Notes: a model not told the origin generated them from the letters alone. A stretch of 64,000 nucleotides of DNA from Hedera helix (GCA_947179155.2 OX359284.1:6132932-6196931), one strand, 5' to 3'; positions 34,204-45,729 are shown, counted from the first letter of the stretch. A program made the numbers and translations.

Positions 34204-34368
34204 TTTTCCTTTATTTTATTTTTTGATTGTTGTAAAGGCCTGCTGCGCTTACCACCATTAATAAGAGATTTGTTAAATTTTGGTATTTCATACTTTTTTA
34301 TCTCTCACAACTTAATTAAATGTATAGAATGAACATGAATTAAGGAGGATAAATAAACATTTATTTCA
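34204..34368. terminator. Convergent 3' ends with bidirectional poly(A) signal
   Basis: AAATAAACATTTATTT at 34351-34366 gives AATAAA on plus (34352-34357) and AATAAA on minus (34360-34365). The minus-strand signal lies directly after the minus-frame stop (34369-34371). Geminiviruses typically terminate opposing transcripts this way. Confidence 0.65.
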
Positions 34369-34859
34369 TTAATGGTAATACACAATTCTTGAGTTTACAT
34401 TAATGGAAATATGACATCTTTCTCTACTCTCCCATACACAAAAGATCAAGGGACAATTCTCTTTACAATTAGAATAACTACCTCGAACTTCTATCCCACG
34501 ATCCCTAAAACTACTTATAATCCTTTTATATTTGAGGGGAATAAATCTCTTCATAACTACACATCCGCCAACTGGAGCATGAAAAATTAAAATGTCTCAC
34601 GACACAAAACAGTGAACCGGCTGGTTACATCTGGACGGACATGAACGCCAACACGAGATACGTGTTCTCCTTCCCCTCTTACAAACACATCATCAAAACC
34701 AGGTTTAGACACATTGTTTGGTTCTCTGTCTAGAACTGCGTAAATACATACAACACCAATTCCTCTAGGTTCAGAGCTCTCAGACATTCCAACATCTGCA
34801 TTTTCAGATAAGGTTTAGGTACTTCCGTTATCTCCTTCAAATTTGATAATGCGATCTAG
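34369..34859 (-). pseudogene. Begomovirus nuclear-shuttle/capsid-like (BV1-like) pseudogene
   Basis: On the minus strand the frame from the segment edge reads DRIIKFEGDN, then GIGVVCIYAVLDREP near 34718-34763, FDDVFVRGEGE, PDVTSRFTVL and, after a frame change between 34589 and 34554, GSYSNCKENCPLIFCVWES and SRIVYY before TAA at 34369. The pattern (hydrophobic strand, V-x-D-R-x-P, F-D-x-x-F, R-F, then Y-x-N-x-x-x-N near the C-terminus) is that of the geminivirus shuttle protein and its capsid relative. A stop lies at 34815-34817 and another at 34587-34589. The N-terminal third is lost at the junction with the LTR. Capsid protein rather than shuttle protein is possible, but the convergent partner favours component B. 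Confidence 0.6.
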
Positions 34860-34862
34860 ATT

Positions 34863-34865
<3 letters not shown>

Positions 34866-34934
<69 letters not shown>
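34866..34934. repeat. (TA)n microsatellite
   Basis: About 69 bp of pure TA at the right edge of the virus-like segment, where LTR B resumes. Confidence 0.95.
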
Positions 34935-34937
<3 letters not shown>

Positions 34938-36290
34938 TGTATCTACATATGTGTGTGTATATGATGATATGAGAGATGAAAATAAAATCAAAAAGTAGGG
35001 AAATTAAGGCCATTTGGTCAAGTAAAGTGGGCCCCATAAGGGGTGGTTTGTAGCTTGGTTGTTGCATATTTAACACTCAATGTGTTGCTTCACTTAATGT
35101 CCATAAAACAATCCAAACAAGTTATCCATCAAAGTGTCTTTCACTTAGTCATTCCCTTAAATCAAGTTAAATAGATTTGCAAGTATTGGTGATATTGTAG
35201 GGATACATATTGTATATGTATAGGTTTTTGGATGATAAAGTGTTCCTATAAATTGAATCATAGTTCATTAGTGCAAGAGTTTTGGCATTGTAGTTCTTTT
35301 GTCTACACCAAGTGTAGAAAGAGCTTTGTAAAGTTAGAGAGTTTAAAAGTTAAACTCTAAGAGAGCTAAATAAGATAGAGTCACCCAAGTGTTAGTCGTT
35401 TCAGGTGCAAGAAGAGGAAGCAAGGAGGTTGTCTAGTCATTCCTAGCCCAAGCTCTAACAAGAATAAGGAACATTAAAGGTTTAAAAGTTTCTAATCCCT
35501 AAAAACTCTAGTTCAACATATATTATTATCAGATCTAGGTTTGTTGTGGGAGTACATTGTGTTAATGGTGGAATATGGTGGTTCAGATGATATAAGGTGA
35601 TGTTGGTGGTGAAAATATTGGTAGATCACATTTTTATTTATGTATGGTTAAGAAATCAAAAGATGGTTTTTAAAAGTTTTAAAACCCTAGTTGTTTTGTT
35701 TATGTTTTTAAAAGAAAAGCCTTTTAATGGCTAAATGTTTTAAGATCTATGAGGGTTGAGCATAGATCTACATATATGATGATGTTGTTTATTAGTAAAA
35801 GGTGATTTAATCACATGTTATGCAAGAAAAGCTAAGTAAGCTAAGATCTAAAAAGTTTTAAGAAAAACCCTAGTTAAATCTTGTGTTTTCAAATAAAATA
35901 ACCTTGTATAGTTAACGACTTTTAAAGATCCATAAGAGTATGTCATAGATCGATGAGTTTCGATGACAACCTGATTAAAACGGTCAATAAATGTTAAAAA
36001 ATGAATTTATGGTGATTTTTATTGTAAACTATGTCTACATTGAAACCTTAATTATTTTTAGACCACTATGTTGGTTGTTAAGTGTTTTTGAAATGTAATT
36101 CAAGCTTATGGTTTTTAAAATTATGAACATAAGAAGTTATATTATGTATTATAATGTTATAGAGTTATAAAACAGAATTATTCGATTGGTTCAAACTTGA
36201 TGCTACAAGCATTATTGCTTTACTTGTAACAAATAAAAACCTGAGTTGCAATAAATACTTTTTTAATGAAATATATATGTTTAAGTATTA
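34935..36290 (+). repeat. Long LTR B, second part
   Basis: Follows the (TA)n with TTGGTGTATCTACAT and GTGGGCCCCATAAGG, matching the same region of LTR A (GGGCCCCACATGG). CCTATAAATTGAATC near 35246 is a possible TATA box. AT-rich leader-like text continues to about 36290 with no coding frame. Confidence 0.5.
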
Positions 36291-37965
36291 AGGTTGTGAT
36301 TTACACTTTAAAATTGAAGCATACAATGAACAAATAAAGTAAAACAACTAATCACATGAATACCAAGGATTTTTACGTGGTTTAACCCCTAACCTCTACT
36401 CTAGTGGCCTAATCCATGCCTTATAACAACTAGTATTAGAGACTCTTTTACTAATAAACTTGATTTACGCTTTAACACTTTTGCACAATAAGTTTATAAA
36501 CCAACCGAACACTTTTGCTCACCTTGTGCATCTATGCACCCCTTGAGTACTTATAGTCACTTAACTACTTTTGCTCACCTTGTACACTTATACACCATAA
36601 GCACTTATGGTTCCTTAAACTTTTTTGCAAAGAACCCTAACACAACACGAATTAGAAACCAATAGACTGAAACCCTAGTCTATCAAATGAACTTGAGATA
36701 TGAATATAATGATTACAATATATACTATAATCAAAGCAATAAATATATCATAATTCAAAGCTCAACTAGTATGCAATGATCAAAGTGAAAAAGATGTCAC
36801 TAGTTTAAGTTCCAATAGCAAAGTTTTATATAAAGATGATTTTACTTTTGAAAACATAGCTTGTAGAATGTTTCACGAAATGAGTATTGCTTAAAAAATA
36901 TGTGAAGAGTAATAAGTAATCAATATGTGTTCTGTGTATGCTTTGTATATCTTGTATTTCACAACTAGAAGATTTGTTTATTTATATAAGAAAAACCATA
37001 GTCGTTATGATCAATTGAGCAACTCATGGAAATATTTTGTTTAAAAGAAATCAACCTTGTTCCCGATGGAATTAATCAGATTTTGAAATAGTTTGGTTGC
37101 AAAACAGATTTCTAACAATATTACCTTTAAGAGAAAGTCGGTGAGGAAATCAAGTTTCTCTTAGAACAACTTTTGAATTAGTTGAAGCATAATTTCATCA
37201 TTTACTCGTTAGACATATCTTCTAATTCAATCAAGGAATAAATCATAGTATAAAAAGATTTCAGCTGATAAATCATGTTCTTTTAATTAGGTAACCGACA
37301 TAATTGATTAGATATGTACATCTTGATTAGCTTAATCAATTATGGTAATATGAAAAGTTTAATCATAATGGATAGCTCAACCCCATGAATTAAGGTAACA
37401 GATTTTATAATAAATCTTTCCCAAAAAAAAAATATGTTTTTTCATTTAGCTCATTTAATATAATTATGGGAAGGTTCGATAATCAGCTTCTCAAAGAAAT
37501 TATTTCCTTTTTAATCTTGAAAGCACAATTATTTGTTACCATTATTAAGTAACCACTTTCATAATTATTATGCAATGCACATCCTAGAGCTTTGATTGGA
37601 ATATATTTAGAGTTAGGATCTTACATGGTATCCTAGAGACTTAAAACATTAGCACTAGATGTTCAATTCAAGTATCTTCACGAAATAACTTTAACTCAGT
37701 GTTGCAGTGTAAATATAGTCTGTTGTATCAATGTTTTTATCATGCTACTGAAAACTTGTAGATACACAGCTTAGTTCAATAATAAAGTCGTCATCAGAAC
37801 ACAAGGATGGAATATGACCAAGTTGACACAAATACCTAATTCCACTGCGCAATCAATTGCATAAATATCTGGTAAACGTGCTTAAAAGAAAAAGTTTATA
37901 CAACGATGTATAAAGATCTATTCAACCCCCCCCCCCCTCTATATCACTTTTGTTCCTCTGAGAAA
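36291..37965. repeat. Unclassified repeat insertion ending in a C-tract
   Basis: Contains GATTTTTACGTGGTTTAACCCC near 36366, two copies of ACTTTTGCTCACCTTGT (36511, 36566) and, at the right end, TTCAA followed by twelve C and TCTATATCAC (37922-37949). Such ACGTGGTT and C-tract signatures recur in plant Copia-derived non-autonomous repeats as I recall them. No coding capacity and no defined termini were found. Confidence 0.3.
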
Positions 37966-38801
37966 TAACAAGTTATATTTAAATTATAATCTGTATATTA
38001 CATTACTTAATCTAGGTAAGTATTCCATACTATTTCAGTTATACTCTTATTAATTTTAATTTGTTCATTTTGCTTCTCGTTTCGAATTAAGATATTATCT
38101 CATATGATTGTTATTTCTTAAATTCATATGATAGTTCTAATTTAGTGTTGACATTTAAAACTTATATTTGTACTCTTTGCAGTAGTTTATCATGTTTAGT
38201 GTTTATTTTGATTTTGTGAAAACGTACATGTTAATATATTTTTGGATACTTTATGTTGGTTCGTTTCAGTTTAACATATATGTAGTAAAACCTTTTGTTA
38301 ATATTGTGTTGCATGTGTACATAGTATCTTTCTTAGATTATACCGCATGTATACCTGAGCTATAACTACTTGTAGGGTACTACATGCATATCATCTTGAC
38401 ACCAAGGTATGACACATTCCGTGGCTGTATGATTAGTCCATGACGTCTCTATTTATACTCCTGTGGGAGTTGTTCATTTTGTGATTTTGTTTTGGGAAGC
38501 ATATGGGTCAGTCCTAGTTTTTTGTTCTGTTCTGCAGTTGGGTGTTGTTTATATCGAACACACCTTCCAATATTGCGTACATTTGGATCCGCCCGATCCT
38601 ATGTATGTTATGCCTATATGGCATTATTTTGACTTGTCTATGTGACAAGATATATTTATGTTCTGTTTTGAATTCGGTATGAAATAACACCTAGCTATTT
38701 AATTCAACCACAATTTTATTTTGTTAGCTTTGTTCATTTCAATTTAGTTAGTTGAGATATTTATTTCAATTTCTTATCTTTGTACAATTTATTCGTAGTG
38801 G
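37966..38801 (+). repeat. Long LTR B, third part
   Basis: AT-rich LTR-like sequence. ATACCTGAGC, GTCCATGACGTCTCTATTTATAC and CTGTGGGAGT at 38350-38470 resemble U5 text of long chromovirus-type LTRs. It is interrupted by the MITE at 38811 and continues to about 39500. Confidence 0.4.
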
Positions 38802-38810
38802 ACATTTGGC

Positions 38811-39237
38811 AATGGTTTTAAAACCCGGCCCGAACCGACGGTCTGACTGGTCAAAAATCGGAAACGGTTGGCACGTCAATCCGATTTGGCCTAAAAAATC
38901 GATTTTCACTGACCCGGTTGACCCCCCGTCGAACTGGTGGTTCAATAGGTAAACCAATTAGTTGACCCGATTTTAAAGTATTTTTTAATAATTTTTTTGT
39001 ACAAATTTTTTTTTTACTATTTAAAATTAGACATTTTTAGTAATATTATAACATTATTTTACTATATTTTAACTTAATAAAAAATTAAATGTTTTAAAAT
39101 TTTATTAATTATTAATAATATTTTTTATGCATTTATGACGTCACCAATTCAATAATAGTTCGATCACTGGTTAGACTAGTGACTCATCCACCTGATATTA
39201 TTTTCGGTTCAATGACCGGTCTGGGTCTAAAAACATT
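38811..39237. mobile_element. Non-autonomous DNA transposon (MITE) with 9-bp TSD
   Basis: Termini AATGGTTTTAAAACCCGGCC and the complement of GGTCTGGGTCTAAAAACATT form inverted repeats. ACATTTGGC flanks both sides exactly (38802-38810 and 39238-39246). A 9-bp duplication suggests Mutator. If one base belongs to the element, 8 bp would fit hAT. Frames across it are artefacts. Confidence 0.85.
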
Positions 39238-39246
39238 ACATTTGGC

Positions 39247-39697
39247 TTATATTGTATTTTTCTTTCGACAATACTCAGGAGGACTAGGGACAAGTATTAT
39301 GAGAGCTCCCTTTTATTGAAATGGTTTAGATATTATGTTTAGGTTCTCATATTTTAATTTTTGTTTAAAGTTGTAATAAATAGGTTGTGTTTTGAGCAGG
39401 TTTGACATTTATTGTCTATCTAGACTATTCTTTTTAGAACTTAAAGTTTTGATATTATTTTGTTAATTCTGTTGTATTTTGTTCGTAACCTCTCTTTTTA
39501 TTTCGAAAAGTGTGTTATATACTCTATTTATCCCACAAAAGATGTATAAAATATAAAAAGTAACAGGAGGATCATTATTTTGTTTTGCAGTTTTTATCTT
39601 AAAAAAATGTCTAAAATACATAATTTAAATTCAAATATAGTATTAAAAAATTATTTTATGCATAAAGTATTTAAGTAAGGGTAAACTCCTATTTAAG

Positions 39698-39728
<31 letters not shown>

Positions 39729-40360
39729 TATGTATTCATAGATCGCTTAAATCCTCTTCAAGTGGCCAAATACTAGTCTTTTTAAGTTTATCCGCTCAAT
39801 TGAGGCCTAATCCAATCTCTTGGACCTTGGGCCCAATCAATAGAAACCGAATTGTCTCTTTGGAGGAGTTGTATGTGAATAACCTTTAGAAGCAAGAAAA
39901 AGCCTTCGAACTAATTGGGGACGTAAATAACTATACATAAGAAGGTATTAAAAATTTTAATCTTATCATTTTATTGAGTTATTTTAATTAGTCATGAGTC
40001 TTAATACCGAGTCAATTATTTAATACTCTCTATTTTTGTATACAATATATAAATTTTCATATACCATAATATATATATATATATATATATATAGATATAT
40101 ACATAAGTTATAGTCAATGTATAAACTTTTTATTTACCGTAAAATATATATAATTATCTTTAATACTATATATGTATTATGCCAATAAAAAAAAATATAT
40201 ATTAATAAAAATTAGAACTTGTGTTGAATAAAAATCCAAATTGAACCCCCAAGGTTTTAGACCAATTGAGAATTATTGCCAAAAAAGCAACCTGATCAGT
40301 CAATGTTGGCTTTTTTAAACGTAAAAATGTTATGTCTCTCTTTATCTTATACTACATCTC
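39247..40360. other. End of LTR B and unassigned AT-rich DNA
   Basis: LTR-like text continues to about 39500. After that I see only AT-rich DNA, an (AAT)n tract at 39701-39729 and a (TA)n tract at 40070-40093. Confidence 0.4.
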
Positions 40361-40381
40361 TTTCAAATTATAAGATCTCTA

Positions 40382-40625
40382 TTAACTTCTGAAAAATTAA
40401 TTTAAAATATTTTTAAACTCAAAATTAATACGATTCATTTAAAATTTTAAAATAATAAATCTAGTAGTACTTTTTTAGTAGTTCGTAATATTTATGTAAT
40501 ACTTTTTTAATAGTACATAATATTTATAATTATATTACCATCAACTAATTGAATTCATGTCAAATTTAAATTTAAAAATATTTTAAATTAACTTTTCAAT
40601 AATTAATATGAATTTTAAAGTAAAA
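40382..40625. mobile_element. AT-rich foldback element
   Basis: GAAAAATTAATTTAAAATATTTTTAAA near 40390 pairs with TTTAAAAATATTTTAAATTAACTTTTC near 40570-40600, giving a hairpin of about 240 bp. The termini and family are unclear. Confidence 0.5.
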
Positions 40626-40739
40626 CTATATATGTAGTTTGTGAAATTGTTAAAGTGGATTAGGTAAAATTGAAAAGTTGTAATGTTACTTCAGTAAATA
40701 AGATCACTATATAGTATTAGATCAAACTAGGAAGTATTA

Positions 40740-40989
40740 TACTCCCCCGGTTTCAAAATTACAAAAATTACAGATATATGTTTTTATCCGTTCTAAAATT
40801 ATTATTTTTATAATTAAACAACAAAATGATGTAATATTCGTAACATGTCATTACTTTCTCTTTCGGTTTGTTTGAGTATTATAATTCTACTACTAGTATA
40901 TTACTAGCTATTGTTATGAATTTGAAAATAAAATTTCTTAAATGTCATTATTTAACAAATATATCTATAATTTTGATACAAAAGGAGTA
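40740..40989. mobile_element. Stowaway-like MITE downstream of the transporter gene
   Basis: The left end TACTCCCCCGGTTTCAAAATTA and the right end TAATTTTGATACAAAAGGAGTA are imperfect inverted repeats of the CTCCCTCCGT type, with TA at both edges. The element ends 45 bp past the stop codon of the transporter, so it may lie in the 3' UTR. Confidence 0.7.
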
Positions 40990-41033
40990 CTGCAAAGAAA
41001 ATAGAAGCAATAAATATATTTTCTTAATTTTAT

Positions 41034-44000
41034 TTAATTTTTCACATTATTACTCTTCAGCTCAATTGCACTTTTTTCAACTCCAGCTTCTTTATTCTTC
41101 AATTTCTTCAATGTTGACCTCCAATTAAAATAAGTGCCAAATAGTACCCCAACTTCCTCCAGGTTTCTCCCCTGTGTTTCTGGGAGCAGGGTATAAAAGA
41201 ACACCCATGCCACACAAGCAATGGCTGCAAACAAAAAAAAGGCCCCACCAATAGTTATAGCCTTATACAAGGATATAAATGTCATTGAGATGATCCCACT
41301 CGTTACTCTATTAGTACCCGTTCCAATACTACAGCCTTGGGCTCTCAGCCTCAAGGGAAGTACCTCAGAACTGTAGACCCAAGGAATAGGCCCCATCCCA
41401 ATAGAAAAAAATGCCACAGAGGATAATACCGCAGTTATCGCCAAAGCAATGGCCCAACTTATCTTGCGATCGGAATGGTCAATGACGGTCAACGTTGTTC
41501 CAAGCACCATGAGGGATGCAATCATTCCTGCAACACTTGATAGAAGCAACGGACGTCGTCCAATCTTGTCTAGTAAAAATGTAGCCACTAGGATGAAAAT
41601 TGTCTTAGTGAATCCAACGGCTACGGTAGCGAGTAGTATTTGGTCGTCGCTCGTGATCCCAGCCTTTTTAAAGATTCTTGGGCTGTACAAAACAACAGCA
41701 TCTATGCCACTTGATTGTTGGAAGAAATGAATACCAACGACTGTGATTAAAGCGTGGCGAACGGACGGTACAGGATGAAGGAGCAGTTCTTTCCATACAG
41801 CCTCATCTTTACTATGTTTTGGCATTGCAACGACGTCGTCATTGCAATCTTGGGGTATGCCTGCAGCTTCTTTGATATCAATTAGTCTAAGTTGAGATTC
41901 TTCTATACTGTCTGAGGTTTTGTCCAAAACTTGCTTGGCGTCACCAAGTCGACCCTGCATGACGAGCCAACGAGGTGACTCAGGCATTGCTAGGACACCG
42001 AGGGCTAAGAAAATGGACGGAATTGCTCCGACTCCGAGCATAAATCGCCAGCCCAAGTTAACTGGGAGCTTAGAAAATGCATAGTTTGATACATATCCTA
42101 GTAGTATTCCTGTTACCAAATGAAAAAAAAAATGTACATCAATGAGTTTGTAAAGCGTAAACGTATAGAAAATGTAGATAAAAAGGATAATGTAACTCTC
42201 GTTTAGACACAAACATTAACTTTGAAATTACAGTCTTAATTCGAAATAGTATGAATAATGTTGGAGGCTCCAAAAGACGATTTATAGACAGTATTATATA
42301 TGCTGATTCGACATAAAACCTAATAAACATGGGGTAAGATTAATTATTGTGTCACCTCACACGCTAAATTGGTAATAAAATAAGTACAAAAACACTATAA
42401 CTAAATACTACTCCAAACACTATATTTATTTATATTATTAAAAAATAAGGTATGACACGAATTTTAATATCATATCTTACTTTTTAATGATGTAAATAAA
42501 TATAGTATTTAGAGTAGTATTTAATTATAATATTTGTAGAGTTGTCCTTAATGTTCAAATCTAGGACTACTTTTGATGGATTTATTTTTCTTTTTTCTTT
42601 TTTTCACAGGGTACATAAAAATACTATTGTTCATGCGACCTTTGTCAGTATGAGTGACAATTACTACACAAGGGACCAACTTGCAGTTTGCATTGGCCTT
42701 CAAGATCCAATATATGGTCCCATTTGAAATAATAAACGCTCTCAATTACACGTCTCAACCCGACAAATTTTCTTTTTTAGAAGAAAAAATAAAATTAAAT
42801 ATAATAAATTAATGATTAATCATTTAGATCGTTAATATTGCCATAGGGGAAAAAGATGTTAGAGCGAAGAAAAACATTTAGAGACAGGCTTTAAGAGACG
42901 CTCGCAATATAATTTTTGTTCAATATCAAGCGAAATCATTTAGCAAAATAAAAATATATGTTATATATAATATATACTATAGTTTATATTACAGAAAGTT
43001 TAACTCTCTTTACCCCTGCCTTTTTATTATTTCCATGTGAAGACGTAATGGGTGTTGGGGTTAATATTTTTTTTACTTATTTACACGAAGGATAAAGTTT
43101 AAAACTATAATTTTCAGAAACTAAAATTATGACTACAACACATCGAACAAAACTGTACATGAAAATTAACCTCAAATTATTATGGATGTTTTATTTGTTT
43201 CGTACCGGCGTTAATGAATACTTCAGGGAAAGACGTGAGGAATCCACGAGAAGAAGCCGGAGATACCTCGGCGGTGTAGACCGGTGCAATCATGAGGGCA
43301 TAGCCGACTCCGATTCCGGCGACAAACCGGCCAACCATGAGAAAAGCATAGTTTGTAGCAAAACCCATAAGAAGAGCTCCAACAAAGAAAATCCCGGCGG
43401 CAAATATGATGGTATAACGGCGGCCAATCCAATCGGAGGTCCTTCCGGCAGCGGCAGAGCCCAGAAGAGAGTATAGGTTTATTATTCCGATGAGGATCTC
43501 GATTTGGACGTCGGAGACTTTGAAGTCATCTTTGATGTAGATTGATGCTCCACTCATCACTCCAATATCTTTAAAACAAATTAATTAACCAATAAAAAAT
43601 ATTAATGAAACTCTTTGTTACATTTGTATAAAAAATTTCTCAAGAAAATAAATTACTAGGAAAATTGAATTTATTTTACTTTTTGATGTAAATGTAATGA
43701 AGAACTTGTCAAAAGGGAGGGAAAAAAATAAGCAGATGCATGGTTACAAATAAATAAACACGTAGGCGACTTCACTCATTGTAAATTAATTAATTATATT
43801 TTTTCAAATTCCGGTTATAGAAAGAAAGTTCTCGGGGGAGATCGAGATGGCGACCATTCTCACCGTCTGAAGGAAAACCTATGAGTCATTGAAACGACAG
43901 TAGGAGCAATAGAGAGAAAAAAAAAAGGGGATTTGCCCCTCTTACGATACGAAGAAAGAATTCAATTTCTTTTTCTAGAAATTATTTCATGTTACTTAAA

Positions 44001-44252
44001 TGATGACTAAGAAACATCTAACTAGCAATATTTGTGTGTCGTGTATTATATAAAGAAATTAAACATATATAATATAATTAATGAGGAGGTAGTTAGAGAA
44101 AAAGATTTACCATAACCAAGTAAGATGGAAGTCATGGAAGCTAAAATGGCACAAGCAAAAGCAAACTTGTTCCTTCTAGGTTTCTTAGGAGCATCAAAGG
44201 CTCCGTTGGGCTCGCCGTAAACACCATAACTCTCTGGTTTCCGGTCAGCCAT
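41034..44252 (-). CDS. PLT: Polyol/monosaccharide transporter (MFS), three exons
   Basis: Proton-coupled sugar-alcohol and monosaccharide importer of the plasma membrane, major facilitator superfamily, sugar-porter branch. Exons on minus are 44252-44111, 43568-43206 and 42109-41034. Both introns have GT-AG ends and the joins keep frame (split Asp48 and Gly169), giving 526 residues, the usual PLT length. Visible features are a cytosolic N-terminus with PKKPRRNKFAFACAI, the DIGVMSGA segment after helix 1, GRTSDWIGRR (89-98), PESPRW (211-216), QQSSGIDAVVLYSPRIF, DKIGRRPLL and PETQGR (478-483), consistent with 12 helices. No stop or frameshift is present, so it looks functional. It differs from relatives I know in the GMGPIPWVYSSEVLPLRLRA and GTGTNRV region. 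AATAAA on the minus strand overlaps the stop codon. The start is the only ATG that fits the conserved N-terminus. Confidence 0.93.
42383..42542. mobile_element. Foldback MITE in intron 2 of the transporter
   Basis: Left arm from AGTACAAAAACACTATAACT through ATACTACTCCAAACACTATA pairs with the right arm ending AATTATAATATTTGTAGAG, about 60 bp each with few mismatches. The loop is short. Duplication not resolved. Confidence 0.7.
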
Positions 44253-44739
44253 CTTTAAGAGAGAGAGGGGGATTTAATTGTGGTATTGATAGCCAGTAAT
44301 ATATGTTATTGTATGGTGGAAATAAGGTTCAAATTAATAGGCATATATTATGTTATGAGAATGATAACTTGTATAGCAATTGGGACTGCTTAAATAGACT
44401 CTTCCGGGACCTGAAAGTTCCCAACTTGGCTAAAACCTCTCTCATCACTCGTCAGGTCAACGAGTCTTTTACCCCAACCTTATTTGCTTTTAAAATATAA
44501 AATTCTTTTGTTTTTTATTTTCTTTTCTTCTCCTTCGGAGGTGGGGTCTTATTTTTATGGACCAGTAGTTTTTTCTTAGTAATATGGAGAAGAAGAAATA
44601 AATCAACAGTTTTACTTTTTTCAAATTTATCTCCTTATATATATTGCTTATAATTATTGTAGGGGTGGTATGTTAGTAATGAATAAGTTAAGACCAAAAT
44701 ATATTAAGTTTTTTATGTTATTTTATAATTAAAAAATAT
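44253..44739. other. Upstream region of the transporter
   Basis: A GA-rich 5' leader (CTCTCTCTCTT on minus) lies right before the ATG, and ACATATATTACTG on minus near 44300 is a weak TATA candidate. Nothing else is recognised before the CACTA element begins 488 bp upstream of the start. Confidence 0.4.
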
Positions 44740-45561
44740 CACTAAAAGAAAAAGGCCCAACAGTGATCGTAGTATTCGATCGCTAATGGTATTAATAGCA
44801 ACCACAGTTCAAACGCGTCGCTATTGCTTTGTTGATATAAATAATTTTACCGCCACTAATTTGGCTCCATAGTTGGTGGGAAGATTTTTTGCGACTGAAT
44901 ACTAATAGTGACCGCATAACGGTCGCTAATACGTCCACGTTAATACGTATCTATTTGTTGTAGATACTAATATAAATTGTTTTAAATATTAAAATAAAAT
45001 TACTTATCTTTAATATAAATTATTGTATATTTTAAAGATTTTACGAATAGCAAGATTGTGAAGTACATTTCATAGCTATGTTTATAAAACTAGCTTACGC
45101 TAGTAATTACGTGGACGAGTACACCTATCGTCCACAAAGATATATGCAGTTTGGGCTGAATTTTTAGTATTTTTTTTTTTATTCTGTAATATAATATAAT
45201 TAATGAACTAATTGTTGGTTTGCAAAAATATGGCATACATATAATCAAATTATATTAGCACAGCGGAAGCAATAAAAATCAGATTTTAAAATTTTTGTAC
45301 AAACCAATAACCCGGATCTTTCTTATGCGACTATTATTAATTGAGGAAGGATAAAAGAATTTATATCTTTGTAGAACCAAGCTTCCACGGGTACAAGTTC
45401 ATCTCCCTTTAATCCTTCACGTTCTTCTTCAAATTCACCGATTAGATTCCACGGATGAATGTTAGTTCCCCAAGTGTTGAGCCTCTAGAGGTGATCCACC
45501 AAGAGATCCATGAATTAAAGAAGTGGATCTTGGTTTCTCTAAACCATGGGTGGCTAGCCCT

Positions 45562-45564
<3 letters not shown>

Positions 45565-45623
<59 letters not shown>
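45565..45623. repeat. (CT)n microsatellite
   Basis: 59 bp of TC/CT in the leader (R) region of the solo LTR. The LTRs of the 56076 Copia element have only a short CTCTCTCT at the same place. Confidence 0.95.
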
Positions 45624-45624
<1 letters not shown>

Positions 45625-45729
45625 ACTCTTAGATCTAGAGAATTATGGAGTACTCTCTCTAATCTAATAAAAGAGTGTGTAACCTTGATCTATGATAAGA
45701 CTCCTCTTATTTATAGATCTAGTCAACCC

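Larger units (their letters stand above)
33106..34859. mobile_element. Endogenous begomovirus component-B-like segment
   Basis: A 1754-bp segment interrupts LTR B. It contains, in order, a hairpin-rich region with an origin-like nonamer (33106-33400), a movement-protein-like frame on plus (to 34203), a bidirectional poly(A) signal (34351-34366) and a nuclear-shuttle/capsid-like frame on minus (34369-34859, cut at its start). Convergent movement and shuttle genes flanked by an intergenic region is the layout of begomovirus component B. The component is about 2.6 kb in living viruses, so roughly two thirds would be present. ATTTATTAT occurs at both edges (33097-33105 and 34860-34868). Virus assignment is by residue pattern only and was not searched. 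Confidence 0.6.

Noticed and set aside
38752..38957. Overlapping 63- and 66-codon frames on both strands
   Set aside because: They cross the duplication and terminal repeat of the MITE and have no protein features.
41449..41730. 93-codon plus-strand frame
   Set aside because: It is antisense to exon 3 of the transporter.
43129..43476. 115-codon plus-strand frame
   Set aside because: It is antisense to exon 2 of the transporter, whose frame and splice sites are clear.
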